Shown here: piece by piece, positions 16,558-25,935 of the stretch | Layout of the letters: each line of letters begins with the position of its first letter | Numbering within the stretch: the first letter of the stretch is position 1 | From: Phycisphaerae bacterium | GTDB taxonomy: Bacteria > Planctomycetota > Phycisphaerae > UBA1845 > UTPLA1 | DNA length: 64,000 bases | Assembly: GCA_035275405.1 (NCBI GenBank) | Contig: DATEMU010000012.1 | Span: 186,001 to 250,000, forward strand | Direction: 5' to 3' | Translations under genes and position numbers: made by a program | Notes under the pieces: model-generated | Told to the model about the DNA's origin: nothing | The model's input: the letters and a program-made list of their open reading frames with translations, nothing else | The model's database searches: none

Positions 16558-19374
16558 CTATCTGAGTAACGCGGAAACTAGTATCGGTATGTCTAGTTGG
16601 TTCACGATGCCATCAAAATTCACATCGGCGCAGCGGCAGACTATCTCATCTCCGAGCAAACAGGCAACAACTGACTGTACGTCAAGCCCATCGAGCGCTC
16701 CAGATGTGTTAATGTCCCCTGGCGTTGGACAATAATCTATTCGAGTCGTTGCCAGGTCGGAGCCGCTCCCATCCCGGAACGAATTGGAGAGAAGATATAC
16801 TATTCCCGGAGTTTTGAAGGAAAGGTCAAAAGCGGCATCTCTGGAGTTGGGCTGCGAAGGGAGTTCTTTTGACCAGAACTTGTTGCCATTGGTGTCGAGC
16901 ATGCGGACGGCGGGTCGAGTTCGGCTGCTCCCTCCAACAGTATAAGAAACGAAAATGTTTGCCGCTTCATCGACGCCGAGTCGATTATTGATGCCGAAAG
17001 TTAGATAACAATCGTCGCGGACATTCCAAAGTCTTTGCCCGTTAGAATCGTACTTGACAGTTAAGACCTGGGTGTCTGAGTCGCTATAGTAAATCGAGAC
17101 TCCCGTCAGGACGGCGTTGTCCGATGAATCGATCGCCATGTCGTGCGCATACTCGTTGGCTCCCGAACCGTCATCGAAGGTCGTAGCCCATTGCTGTGAT
17201 CCATGTCGATCGAATTTAGCGAGCTCGATTTTGGCAAGAGGATAATTAACTGTCGTCCCGGAAACAAAAACATCACCAGTCGAGGATACCGCCAATGATG
17301 AGGCCAAGAAACCCGTGTGCGCCGGTCCATCGCACAGGGCCGACCATCGTTCGTTTCCGTTCTTATTGTATTGTACGATCAGGGTGTCGAGAATTTCGGG
17401 ATCTCGCTGTCGATAAAAACTCACGGCCACCGTTACATTTCCCTTGAAATCGACCGCCATGGCCTTTGCGCCGCCCAATTCAATCGTATCTGCGGGTATG
17501 AACGTCGACCACAGTTTCTGGCCCTCTGCGTCAAACTTCATGACCAATGCCCCGTCTTGCCCTACGTGATTGACGTCAAAAAACGTTGCGGCGACGAGGA
17601 TGTTTCCCCTCGGGTCCATAGTGATTGCTGATACGTCAAAATTCCCTGGCGTAGGCATGTCGGTCTCGGATACCCAGCGGATGCCGCCAAATTGATCCAC
17701 TGCCACGACGATGACGGCGAAGTCCGAATCAGCCCGCTGTGAAGATCCACCCACGTAGACATTGCCGGCGCTGTCCACAGTCATCGCTTGTAACCTGTCA
17801 TAGTGAGGTCCTTCAGAACTGTATCGCGTTGCCCATTCGCTGATACCGTTGGGTTCGTGTTTTACAACGACGAAGTCGTCAAGAGTTTCGGTTCCCTGAG
17901 AAGTTCCCCCGACATATACATTCCCGAGAGAGTCTTCTGCGATGGCCGCAGGCCAATCGTGCTGCCGACCGACAACGTTGTATCGATTCGTCCAGGCGAC
18001 CGTCCCATTTTCATTGTACTTCACCGTCGCAATGTCGGACCATGTTCCGACTCCGTTGGAATTGCCGCTGGCATAGACATTCCCCGCGGCATCTGTGGCA
18101 ACGAATTCGGCGTTCTCTATCCAGTCCGCAGGGCCGTTGTAGCAGGCCTGCCAGCGATCCGTTCCGTCTGCTTCATACTGTACAACGAAGAAGTCCGAGT
18201 AAGTCGAGCCGCACAACATCGCGCCGGAGACTTGGATCAATCCTGTCGGCGTCATGGCGACACTTGATCCATAAGCGTAGCCGTCATCGCCCGATGGAAA
18301 TACGGCTAGCCACTGTTGGACTCCATCGAGCGAGTATTTGAGAGTCAAACACTGAGGTTGGTTGGCCGAGGTGTCGCCCGTTCCTGCGACAATGACAGCG
18401 CCAGATGGGTCCATGGCGAGTGCGGCAGAGAAGTCGTCGAGGCCGGGTCCGTTCGTGTGTCTTGCTACCCATCGTTCCGACCCATTTGCGTCGAAGCTGA
18501 CCGTAATGAAATCTCGATCCGGATAAATGCCGCCGGAGCCTGTCACATAGATATTATCCTGCTTGTCAATCCCCATCGCCCGTGGGGATTCGTTGCCGTG
18601 CTCGGGGGTATCGTACCGCGCATCCCAAATCAATAGCCCGTCGGAGCCATATTTGAGAAGCAAATAATCGAAACCATCGTGACACGCGACGACGATGTTC
18701 CCCGCGTGATCAATCACCATCGCGATGGGTTCGGCGCTACTCGCCAGTGGTTCGGAGTACTGAGTGGACCAAACGAGCGATCCATTTGAATCATATCGTA
18801 GGAGTTTGATGTAGCTCTGGTTGACATATGACCTGCCGGCCACATAAGCATTGCCATCCGCGTCCGCGGCAACGCAAAACGCTACATCACGGCTATTGGA
18901 TTGGTGCTTGTAGAAAGACGCCCAGGCCTGCGAACCCTCCGGGCCGTACTTGATCGTGACCATGGAATAGGCGCTTCCGACCCAACTAGCGCCGCAAACG
19001 ATGACATTTCCTTCCTGGTCGACAACAATACCGTTCGGAAAATCATTCCTGTTGGCCGTGCCGTTGAAGCGATTCTCCCATTCGACGATTCCATCAGGAG
19101 ATAACTTGATGGTCCAAATATTGCCATCGACAGCGCCGTAAACCCGCGTAAGTCCGGTCATGTAAACAAAGCCAGCGCCGTCGACAACCCGCGCCGCGAG
19201 TTTGTCGTCACCGCTTCCTGGGCCATCGTAATATGCAGTCCATTGGGGAACTTGTGCGGCCGCTGGTTGAGAATAGTTGACCGTAGCCAATGCTAAGATG
19301 GCCAATAGGCCACCCGAGCCAGAACGCGCGATCCGGCGCCAGCGGCTAACTTTGCTCGAGTACGACATGACCAT
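16558..19374 (-). CDS. Secreted SBBP-repeat beta-propeller protein with C-terminal dockerin
   Basis: 938 residues. The N-terminal signal peptide (GGLLAILALATVNYSQPAAAQ) is followed by about fifteen repeats of the SBBP type, each carrying a variant of A-x-D-x-x-GN-x-Y-V-x-G (for example AADADGNAYVAGRSY, DSAGNVYVGGSSQ, DKQDNIYVTGSGG) and a Y-x-x-x-G-x-x-x-W element. The last ~55 residues form a type-I dockerin: GDINTSGALDGLDVQSVVAC and ADVNFDGIVNQLDIPILVSA are the paired calcium loops. Dockerins bind cohesins, so it may attach to a surface scaffold. The base composition is visibly poorer in GC than the flanking genes, suggesting separate origin. The start could also be the ATG at 19368. Confidence 0.88.
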   Translation of the reverse strand: MVMSYSSKVSRWRRIARSGSGGLLAILALATVNYSQPAAAQVPQWTAYYDGPGSGDDKLAARVVDGAGFVYMTGLTRVYGAVDGNIWTIKLSPDGIVEWENRFNGTANRNDFPNGIVVDQEGNVIVCGASWVGSAYSMVTIKYGPEGSQAWASFYKHQSNSRDVAFCVAADADGNAYVAGRSYVNQSYIKLLRYDSNGSLVWSTQYSEPLASSAEPIAMVIDHAGNIVVACHDGFDYLLLKYGSDGLLIWDARYDTPEHGNESPRAMGIDKQDNIYVTGSGGIYPDRDFITVSFDANGSERWVARHTNGPGLDDFSAALAMDPSGAVIVAGTGDTSANQPQCLTLKYSLDGVQQWLAVFPSGDDGYAYGSSVAMTPTGLIQVSGAMLCGSTYSDFFVVQYEADGTDRWQACYNGPADWIENAEFVATDAAGNVYASGNSNGVGTWSDIATVKYNENGTVAWTNRYNVVGRQHDWPAAIAEDSLGNVYVGGTSQGTETLDDFVVVKHEPNGISEWATRYSSEGPHYDRLQAMTVDSAGNVYVGGSSQRADSDFAVIVVAVDQFGGIRWVSETDMPTPGNFDVSAITMDPRGNILVAATFFDVNHVGQDGALVMKFDAEGQKLWSTFIPADTIELGGAKAMAVDFKGNVTVAVSFYRQRDPEILDTLIVQYNKNGNERWSALCDGPAHTGFLASSLAVSSTGDVFVSGTTVNYPLAKIELAKFDRHGSQQWATTFDDGSGANEYAHDMAIDSSDNAVLTGVSIYYSDSDTQVLTVKYDSNGQRLWNVRDDCYLTFGINNRLGVDEAANIFVSYTVGGSSRTRPAVRMLDTNGNKFWSKELPSQPNSRDAAFDLSFKTPGIVYLLSNSFRDGSGSDLATTRIDYCPTPGDINTSGALDGLDVQSVVACLLGDEIVCRCADVNFDGIVNQLDIPILVSALLR

Positions 19375-19443
19375 CTATTGTAACACTTGAACCTCCCTAC
19401 TTATTCCAAGAAAGCTGGTTCCCCCCGAAAATAGCTGGAGCCG

Positions 19444-20073
19444 TCATTCGTTTGCTATCCGTATCGCCTTCCCCGGCGTCGTCGGGCAGTACTGCTGGCA
19501 GACGCCGCAGCCGGTGCAGCCCTGGCCGATCGCGCCGGGGCCGGCGGAGTCGTTTGGATCGATCACCTGCACGCGGCCGGAGTCGTCGAGCCGGATCGCT
19601 ACGGCCGCGATCGGGCACTTGTCGATGCAGATCGTGCACGGCTCGCCCTTCGAGCGGAGGCACACGTCGTGATCGACAACGGCCAACCCCATGCGGATCG
19701 CGAATCGATCGACTAGTTGCAGCGCTCCGCTCGGGCAGACCTTCATGCAGGCCAGCTCGTCGCAGATCACGCACGCCTGGCGATCGGGGTCGACATACGG
19801 GGTGCCGCTCAACCGCGGGTCGCTCGATTCCGACAGCGCGATGGCATCGGCCGGGCACGCCTCCGCGCATTTGCCGCATCGATGGCAGGTATCGAGGAAC
19901 TGCGATTCGGGAAGCGCCCCCGGCGGTCGCAGCGGCCGCAAAGGGACCGTCAGCCCCGGCGGCAGCTTTTTCTCAATGATCCCCGCCAGCGGGCGCAAGA
20001 ATCGCTCCGCCGTGTTCGCAAAGAACCGTCGGCGATCGTGGGGGTCGAGGTCATCGAGGGGAGGGCTGCTCAT
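19444..20073 (-). CDS. NapG/MauM-type ferredoxin with four 4Fe-4S motifs
   Basis: 209 residues. It has four cysteine clusters: CHRCGKCAEACP, CVICDELACMKVCP, CLRSKGEPCTICIDKCP and CTGCGVCQQYCP, spaced as in NapG/MauM proteins. The N terminus has a twin-arginine-like RRRFF, but the usual hydrophobic stretch after it is weak (ANTAERFLRPLAGII), so export is uncertain. NapG passes electrons to periplasmic nitrate reductase and MauM is tied to methylamine dehydrogenase; neither system is visible here, so its partner is unknown. It is separated from the downstream methyltransferase by a strong hairpin. Confidence 0.88.
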   Translation of the reverse strand: MSSPPLDDLDPHDRRRFFANTAERFLRPLAGIIEKKLPPGLTVPLRPLRPPGALPESQFLDTCHRCGKCAEACPADAIALSESSDPRLSGTPYVDPDRQACVICDELACMKVCPSGALQLVDRFAIRMGLAVVDHDVCLRSKGEPCTICIDKCPIAAVAIRLDDSGRVQVIDPNDSAGPGAIGQGCTGCGVCQQYCPTTPGKAIRIANE

Positions 20074-20118
20074 GGTCCCTACATGATAGGCCCGGGTAGC
20101 TCGACCCTCACCCCGGCC

Positions 20119-20137
20119 CTCTCCCTAAGAGGGAGAG
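20119..20137. terminator. Hairpin at the 3' end of the methyltransferase gene
   Basis: CTCTCCCT-AAG-AGGGAGAG, a perfect 8-bp stem with a 3-base loop. It contains the stop codon of the leftward gene that ends at 20125. No clear T-run follows, so it could equally be a dispersed hairpin repeat. Confidence 0.5.
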
Positions 20138-20898
20138 GAGGTGCCGACCCAGAGTTTGGTGTCGTAATCAAACTGGACGCGGCCGCCGTCGGCGTGGCGA
20201 TCAAACAGCCTCCGCAATTCGGGGATCATGGCCTCGAACGACGGGTGACCGGCCGCCGGCATGTACGACGACGACAACACGCGGCCGCGCAGGCCGTCAA
20301 AGTCGAAGACCTGGGCATTGGGAAAGCTCCGCCGCTCGAAGCCGCCCGCGCCGAAGAACCGCGCGATCCGGCCGTCCGTCTCGGCGTTCTCGTGATTGAT
20401 CTGGTTGTAATCGAGGGCAAACCGATGGATGAAATCCTCGTACTCCCGCATGAACGGCGTGTCCGGTCGCCGGTTGTTCCACATCAACACGGTGCGACCG
20501 CCGGGGCGGAGGATGCGGCGGAACTCGCGCCGCGCCGCGTCCACGTCGAACCAGTGGAAGGCCTGCGCGGCGACGACCCAGTCGACGCATGCATCGAGCA
20601 GCGTCGTCGCCGCGGCTCGGGCCGTGACGCTGTGAAAGGCGGGGTAATCGGCAAGGAGTTTTTCGGCGGCGGCGCGCATGTCGGCATTCGGCTCGACGCC
20701 ATAGACCGTGTTGCCGTTAAGCAGGAACATCGCCGCCGAGATGCCGGTCCCGCTGCCGATGTCGGCGACGACGTGTGTTGGCCGCAGCCCAAATTCGGAG
20801 GTCAGCGATTCAAGCACCTCCGGCGGATAGCCCGGCCGATAGCGGATGTAGTCTTCGACGCGGGTCGAGAAGCGGGTAAGGGCATCCTTGGCGGGCAT
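20125..20898 (-). CDS. Class I SAM-dependent methyltransferase
   Basis: 257 residues. Motif I is VVADIGSGTGISAAMF (about residue 40), then VYGVEPNADMRAAAE as the acidic ribose-binding strand, the AQAFHWFDVD segment, and LRPGGRTVLMWNNR as the post-motif loop. The opening FSTRVEDYIRYRPGYPPEVL resembles the trans-aconitate / ubiE-like small-molecule methyltransferases. The substrate is not predictable. It lies only 6 bases after the kinase gene on the same strand, so the two are probably cotranscribed. Confidence 0.85.
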   Translation of the reverse strand: MPAKDALTRFSTRVEDYIRYRPGYPPEVLESLTSEFGLRPTHVVADIGSGTGISAAMFLLNGNTVYGVEPNADMRAAAEKLLADYPAFHSVTARAAATTLLDACVDWVVAAQAFHWFDVDAARREFRRILRPGGRTVLMWNNRRPDTPFMREYEDFIHRFALDYNQINHENAETDGRIARFFGAGGFERRSFPNAQVFDFDGLRGRVLSSSYMPAAGHPSFEAMIPELRRLFDRHADGGRVQFDYDTKLWVGTSSPS

Positions 20899-20904
20899 AG
20901 TGGT

Positions 20905-22701
<1,797 letters not shown>

Positions 22702-23033
22702 CGTCGCGGGCAGCCATCGGGCGATTGCCAATCGCCCGTATCTTGTTTTCACGTAACGACCTGTGGCGATTTTACCACAAGTCAGGGTTCGGCCGGTGGC
22801 GGAGGGGGCGCAACCCTATTGAATCAAGACAGTCCACAGCGCTAATGCCTGACACCGAATAACTTACCACAAAACTGGTTCTGGGACCATTAGAAAATCA
22901 CAGTTCCTTTGGAAGCCCCGCTCGGCTCCCCTGTGTAGGCGACCGCTCCGTGGGTTATTGTATGAAGGGGTGAGGATTATTCTCGTACTGAGACCCCCGA
23001 AGTGGCAAGGCTTTTGGGCAAAACCAGTTGCAA
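22702..23033. other. Divergent intergenic region between kinase and ECF sigma genes
   Basis: About 330 bases. It holds a perfect 9-bp inverted repeat, CGGGCGATT-GCC-AATCGCCCG, at 22718-22738, 17 bases before the kinase ATG. The middle (22840-22990) is lower in GC and must carry promoters in both directions, but no hexamer pair is convincing by eye; the sigma gene may use an ECF-type promoter. No small gene is seen. Confidence 0.5.
22718..22738. repeat. Perfect inverted repeat in the kinase leader
   Basis: Two 9-base arms, CGGGCGATT and AATCGCCCG, around GCC. In the kinase transcript it would form a hairpin close to the start codon and could limit translation. It would fall inside the coding region if the upstream ATG at 22752 is used. 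Confidence 0.6.
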
Positions 23034-23675
23034 ATGAGGCCCGGCGTGTCGGATAACAGCGAGACACAAGTGCTGATCAAGAGCGCCCGCAAGGGCGACG
23101 AGCAGGCCGTGCGGCGTCTGCTGGTCCTGTACCACCCGCGGCTCAAGGCCCGGCTCCTGCGGCAAATGGACCCGACCATGCGCTCGAAGATCGAGCCGGA
23201 GGACATCCTTCAGCAGGTGTATCTGGAGACTTTTCGGGCCATCGGGCAGTTTGAATATCAGGGGCCCGATTCGTTCCTGCGCTGGATGTATGCCATCCTC
23301 GATCGCAAGCTGATCGACGAGCACCGGGCGATGCGGGCCGAACGGCGCGACGTCCGCCGCGAGGTCAAACCGTCTCCCATGGCGGGCAATCAAACGACCT
23401 ACGTCGATCTGCTCGCGCGGATCACTTCCGGCGGCGGGACGCCGAGCCAGGTGGTGCGCAAGGAGGAGGCGCTGGGCGTACTGGCCGCGTGCGTGGCGAC
23501 GCTTCCGGATCACTATCGCGATGTCATCAAAATGCGGTTTATCGAAGGCCGGCCGGTCGCGGAAGTGGCCAAGTCGCTGAAGCGCTCGATCGGTTCGATC
23601 CACATGATCTGCCATCGAGCCCTGCGCCAGCTTCGCGAGCAGGCGGAGAAGCTGGGGATCACGTATGACGAATAG
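23034..23675 (+). CDS. ECF-family RNA polymerase sigma factor
   Basis: About 213 residues. Region 2 is recognisable as LVLYHPRLKARLLRQMD...KIEPEDILQQVYLETFRAIGQF with FLRWMYAILDRKLIDEHR. Region 4 is VATLPDHYRDVIKMRFIEGR followed by VAEVAKSLKRSIGSIHMICHRALRQLRE. The separation of regions 2 and 4 and the D-E-HRAMRAERRDVRRE linker resemble planctomycete ECF groups found near Ser/Thr kinases. No anti-sigma gene is adjacent, so the divergent kinase is the likely regulator. TTG at 23028 and GTG at 23046 are alternative starts. Confidence 0.92.
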   Translation: MRPGVSDNSETQVLIKSARKGDEQAVRRLLVLYHPRLKARLLRQMDPTMRSKIEPEDILQQVYLETFRAIGQFEYQGPDSFLRWMYAILDRKLIDEHRAMRAERRDVRREVKPSPMAGNQTTYVDLLARITSGGGTPSQVVRKEEALGVLAACVATLPDHYRDVIKMRFIEGRPVAEVAKSLKRSIGSIHMICHRALRQLREQAEKLGITYDE

Positions 23676-23777
23676 GGATCAGGGAATCAGGCGGCGGAGC
23701 GATTTACTATGGGGCGTTCGGTCAAGAATAACAGGCGCGGGGCCGCGCGGTCGATAAGACGAGTTTGGGAGGTTGCC

Positions 23778-23975
23778 ATGCGAGAATCCATGTTGAAGTA
23801 CTTGATGTGCCTGCTTCTGCTGTTCGGGGCGGCGCCGATGATGACCGGTTGCGGTACAGACTTCGAGGATTTCGGCGAAGCGCTGGACGATCTCGATGAG
23901 GACTTGTCGGACGCCGACGATTTCGACGACTTCGAAGAGGCCTGGGACGATTTCTTCGACGAGTTGGACGACTAA
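23778..23975 (+). CDS. Small, extremely acidic lipoprotein
   Basis: 65 residues. The signal peptide YLMCLLLLFGAAPMMTGC ends in a lipobox cysteine. The mature 41 residues contain 16 Asp and 6 Glu and no Lys or Arg, with a repeated D-D-F / D-E-L pattern (LDDLDEDLSDADDFDDFEEA). The pattern would suit calcium or other cation binding, or a surface coat, but no family is recognised. ATG 23778 is chosen for the GGGAGG about 7 bases upstream and because the signal peptide begins there. It sits between the sigma gene and rsmJ, both rightward. Confidence 0.75.
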   Translation: MRESMLKYLMCLLLLFGAAPMMTGCGTDFEDFGEALDDLDEDLSDADDFDDFEEAWDDFFDELDD

Positions 23976-24003
23976 CACATCGCGCGGCGAATTCGGGAGG
24001 ACG

Positions 24004-24831
24004 ATGCAGCGGAGAGACTTGCTTGGTGGCCCGGATGCAGCAACCGCTCGTGCGACGGTGGCCGTTTTCGCGGGCGACCCCGCGGATTCCGTCCAGCGTC
24101 AGGCCGCACAACTCGCCGCGCAGCTCGGCCTGTCGCTCGTCCAGAGCGAGAATCCTGCATTTGAAATGCTTCTGACGGTAACGGCCGAGCGCCTGGAGCT
24201 GCGCTTCCCGCAGCCGGGCGGACCGGGGCCGATGGTCGTCGATTTCGTCGAAGGTCGACACGGGTACGCCCGGTGCATCCATCGCTTCCGCCTACTCTTT
24301 AAGGCCGTTGGCTTTCGCCGTGGCCCCCTGACCGTACTCGATGCCACCGCCGGACTGGGTCGCGCCGCCTTTTGCCTCGCGTACCACGGCTGCCGGGTGA
24401 CCGCGATCGAGCGGTCGCCGATTCTGTACGCGCTGCTCAGGGACGGACTGGATCGCGCCGACCGCGTGCCGGAAATCAAGGAACACCTGGAAGGCCGGCT
24501 GCGCGTGCTTTGCGACGACACGCGCGAATATCTTCAAAGACTGGCGTTGGAAGACGCGCCGGATGTCGTGTATCTCGATCCGATGTTTCCGGAGAAGAAG
24601 AAGTCCGCCCTTGTGAAAGTGGAAATGCGCATCCTGCGCCGGCTCATTGGCGACGACCTCGATGCCGCGGAACTCTTCAATCTGGCCTGCGCCGTCGCGC
24701 GGCAGCGCGTGGTCGTGAAGCGCAGCCGCGAAGCGGTGCCGCTGGCCCCCCATCCGAGCCACAGTCACAGCGATGGGACTACCCGCTACGACGTTTACCT
24801 GCGCCCTCAGCATTTCTCGTCGCCGGCCTGA
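24004..24831 (+). CDS. rsmJ: 16S rRNA (guanine1516-N2)-methyltransferase
   Basis: 275 residues. RsmJ methylates G1516 of 16S rRNA with SAM. Signatures are VLDATAGLGRAAFCLAYHGC (motif I), VTAIERSPILYALLRDGL, and the diagnostic LDPMFPEKKKSALVKVEM, followed by VVKRSREAVPLA. ATG 24004 is preceded by GGGAGG; the frame is open further upstream, but that part overlaps the acidic lipoprotein. RsmJ is best known in gammaproteobacteria, so its presence here is slightly unexpected. The convergent neighbour rsmH is also a 16S rRNA methyltransferase. Confidence 0.9.
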   Translation: MQRRDLLGGPDAATARATVAVFAGDPADSVQRQAAQLAAQLGLSLVQSENPAFEMLLTVTAERLELRFPQPGGPGPMVVDFVEGRHGYARCIHRFRLLFKAVGFRRGPLTVLDATAGLGRAAFCLAYHGCRVTAIERSPILYALLRDGLDRADRVPEIKEHLEGRLRVLCDDTREYLQRLALEDAPDVVYLDPMFPEKKKSALVKVEMRILRRLIGDDLDAAELFNLACAVARQRVVVKRSREAVPLAPHPSHSHSDGTTRYDVYLRPQHFSSPA

Positions 24832-24841
24832 ATCGCCGCCC

Positions 24842-25927
24842 TTACGGCGCCGCGGCCCGCACGGCCCAGCGGAACTTCGCGGGCGCGCTGCGCGGGTTGG
24901 AGTGCCGCTCAGAGGGACTGGGACGCAGCGGTTCGTCGGCGATTTGTGAATAAACGCCCTCGTGCAGTCCGTCACGCAGCGCGTGTTTGACCCTTCGATC
25001 CTCGCCGCTGTGAAACGTGAGAATGCCCAGGCGGCCGCCGGGCTTCAGGCAATAGGGCGCGATGCGCAGCAGTTGTTCGAGACCGTGCAGTTCTTCATTC
25101 ACGAGAATTCGCAGCGCCTGAAACGTACGCGCCGCGGGATGCAGATCGGACCGTCCGGCGTCACGCCATGTCTTGCGCGTCTGGCCATGCGCACGGAGCA
25201 CGATGTCGACCAGTTCCTCCGTCCGTGTGATGGGCCGTTGGGACTGATTCCGAACGATTGCTTGTGCGATCGGCAGATGCTCGGGCTCATCTGCGAAGTC
25301 GCGCAGGGCTGTCGCCAGTTCTTCACAGGTGATCGTGCGCAGGACATCGGCAGCCGTGCGCGGACGGCGGAGGTCCATGCGCATATCAAGCGGGCCATCA
25401 TGCTTGTAGGAGAACCCGCGCGTCGGATCGTCGATCTGCATGCTGCTCAGGCCGAGGTCGGCGAACAGGATATCCACGCCGGCCAGACCTTCCGCCGCCA
25501 GCACCTTCGGCAGACCGGCAAAATGGCTGTGGTGTAGATGAAGGCGCGCCGGATCCACCGCCTGCGCGAGCCGCCGGCCGGTCGCTTCCAGTTGCGGACC
25601 GTCGAGGTCAAGGCCGATCAGCCGGCCATCGGGCGCGGTGCATCCGAGCAGCGCGAGGGCGTGGCCGCCGTAGCCGATCGTGAGATCGGCCGCCATCTCC
25701 CCGGGAGCGGGACGCAGCGCGGCGAGGACTTCGGCGACCATGATGGGGACATGCGTGCCGGCGGGGGTACGGCCCTGCGACCGGACGTGCGCCTCCATCT
25801 CGGGGTATCTGCCCGCGTCACGCTCCTTGTAGCGTTCGTCAAATCGGCGCGGGTGCGTGCCCGCATAGCGCGGTCGCCGGCGATGCGGTTTCGAGTGCGA
25901 ACCGGAATCAGAGGGACCGTCGGTCAT
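24842..25927 (-). CDS. rsmH: 16S rRNA (cytosine1402-N4)-methyltransferase
   Basis: 361 residues. RsmH (MraW) makes N4-methyl-C1402 in the ribosomal P site. Signatures are THVPIMVAEVLAAL, DLTIGYGGHALALL, IGLDLDGPQLEATGRRL, DILFADLGLSSMQIDD with GFSYKHDGPLDMRMD, and the C-terminal GRLGILTFHSGEDRRVKHAL. A basic, His/Arg-rich N-terminal extension of about 50 residues precedes the domain. It is not in a dcw cluster, the usual home of mraW. It follows the DUF155-like gene by 8 bases on the same strand. Confidence 0.95.
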   Translation of the reverse strand: MTDGPSDSGSHSKPHRRRPRYAGTHPRRFDERYKERDAGRYPEMEAHVRSQGRTPAGTHVPIMVAEVLAALRPAPGEMAADLTIGYGGHALALLGCTAPDGRLIGLDLDGPQLEATGRRLAQAVDPARLHLHHSHFAGLPKVLAAEGLAGVDILFADLGLSSMQIDDPTRGFSYKHDGPLDMRMDLRRPRTAADVLRTITCEELATALRDFADEPEHLPIAQAIVRNQSQRPITRTEELVDIVLRAHGQTRKTWRDAGRSDLHPAARTFQALRILVNEELHGLEQLLRIAPYCLKPGGRLGILTFHSGEDRRVKHALRDGLHEGVYSQIADEPLRPSPSERHSNPRSAPAKFRWAVRAAAP

Positions 25928-25935
25928 TCGCTTCT

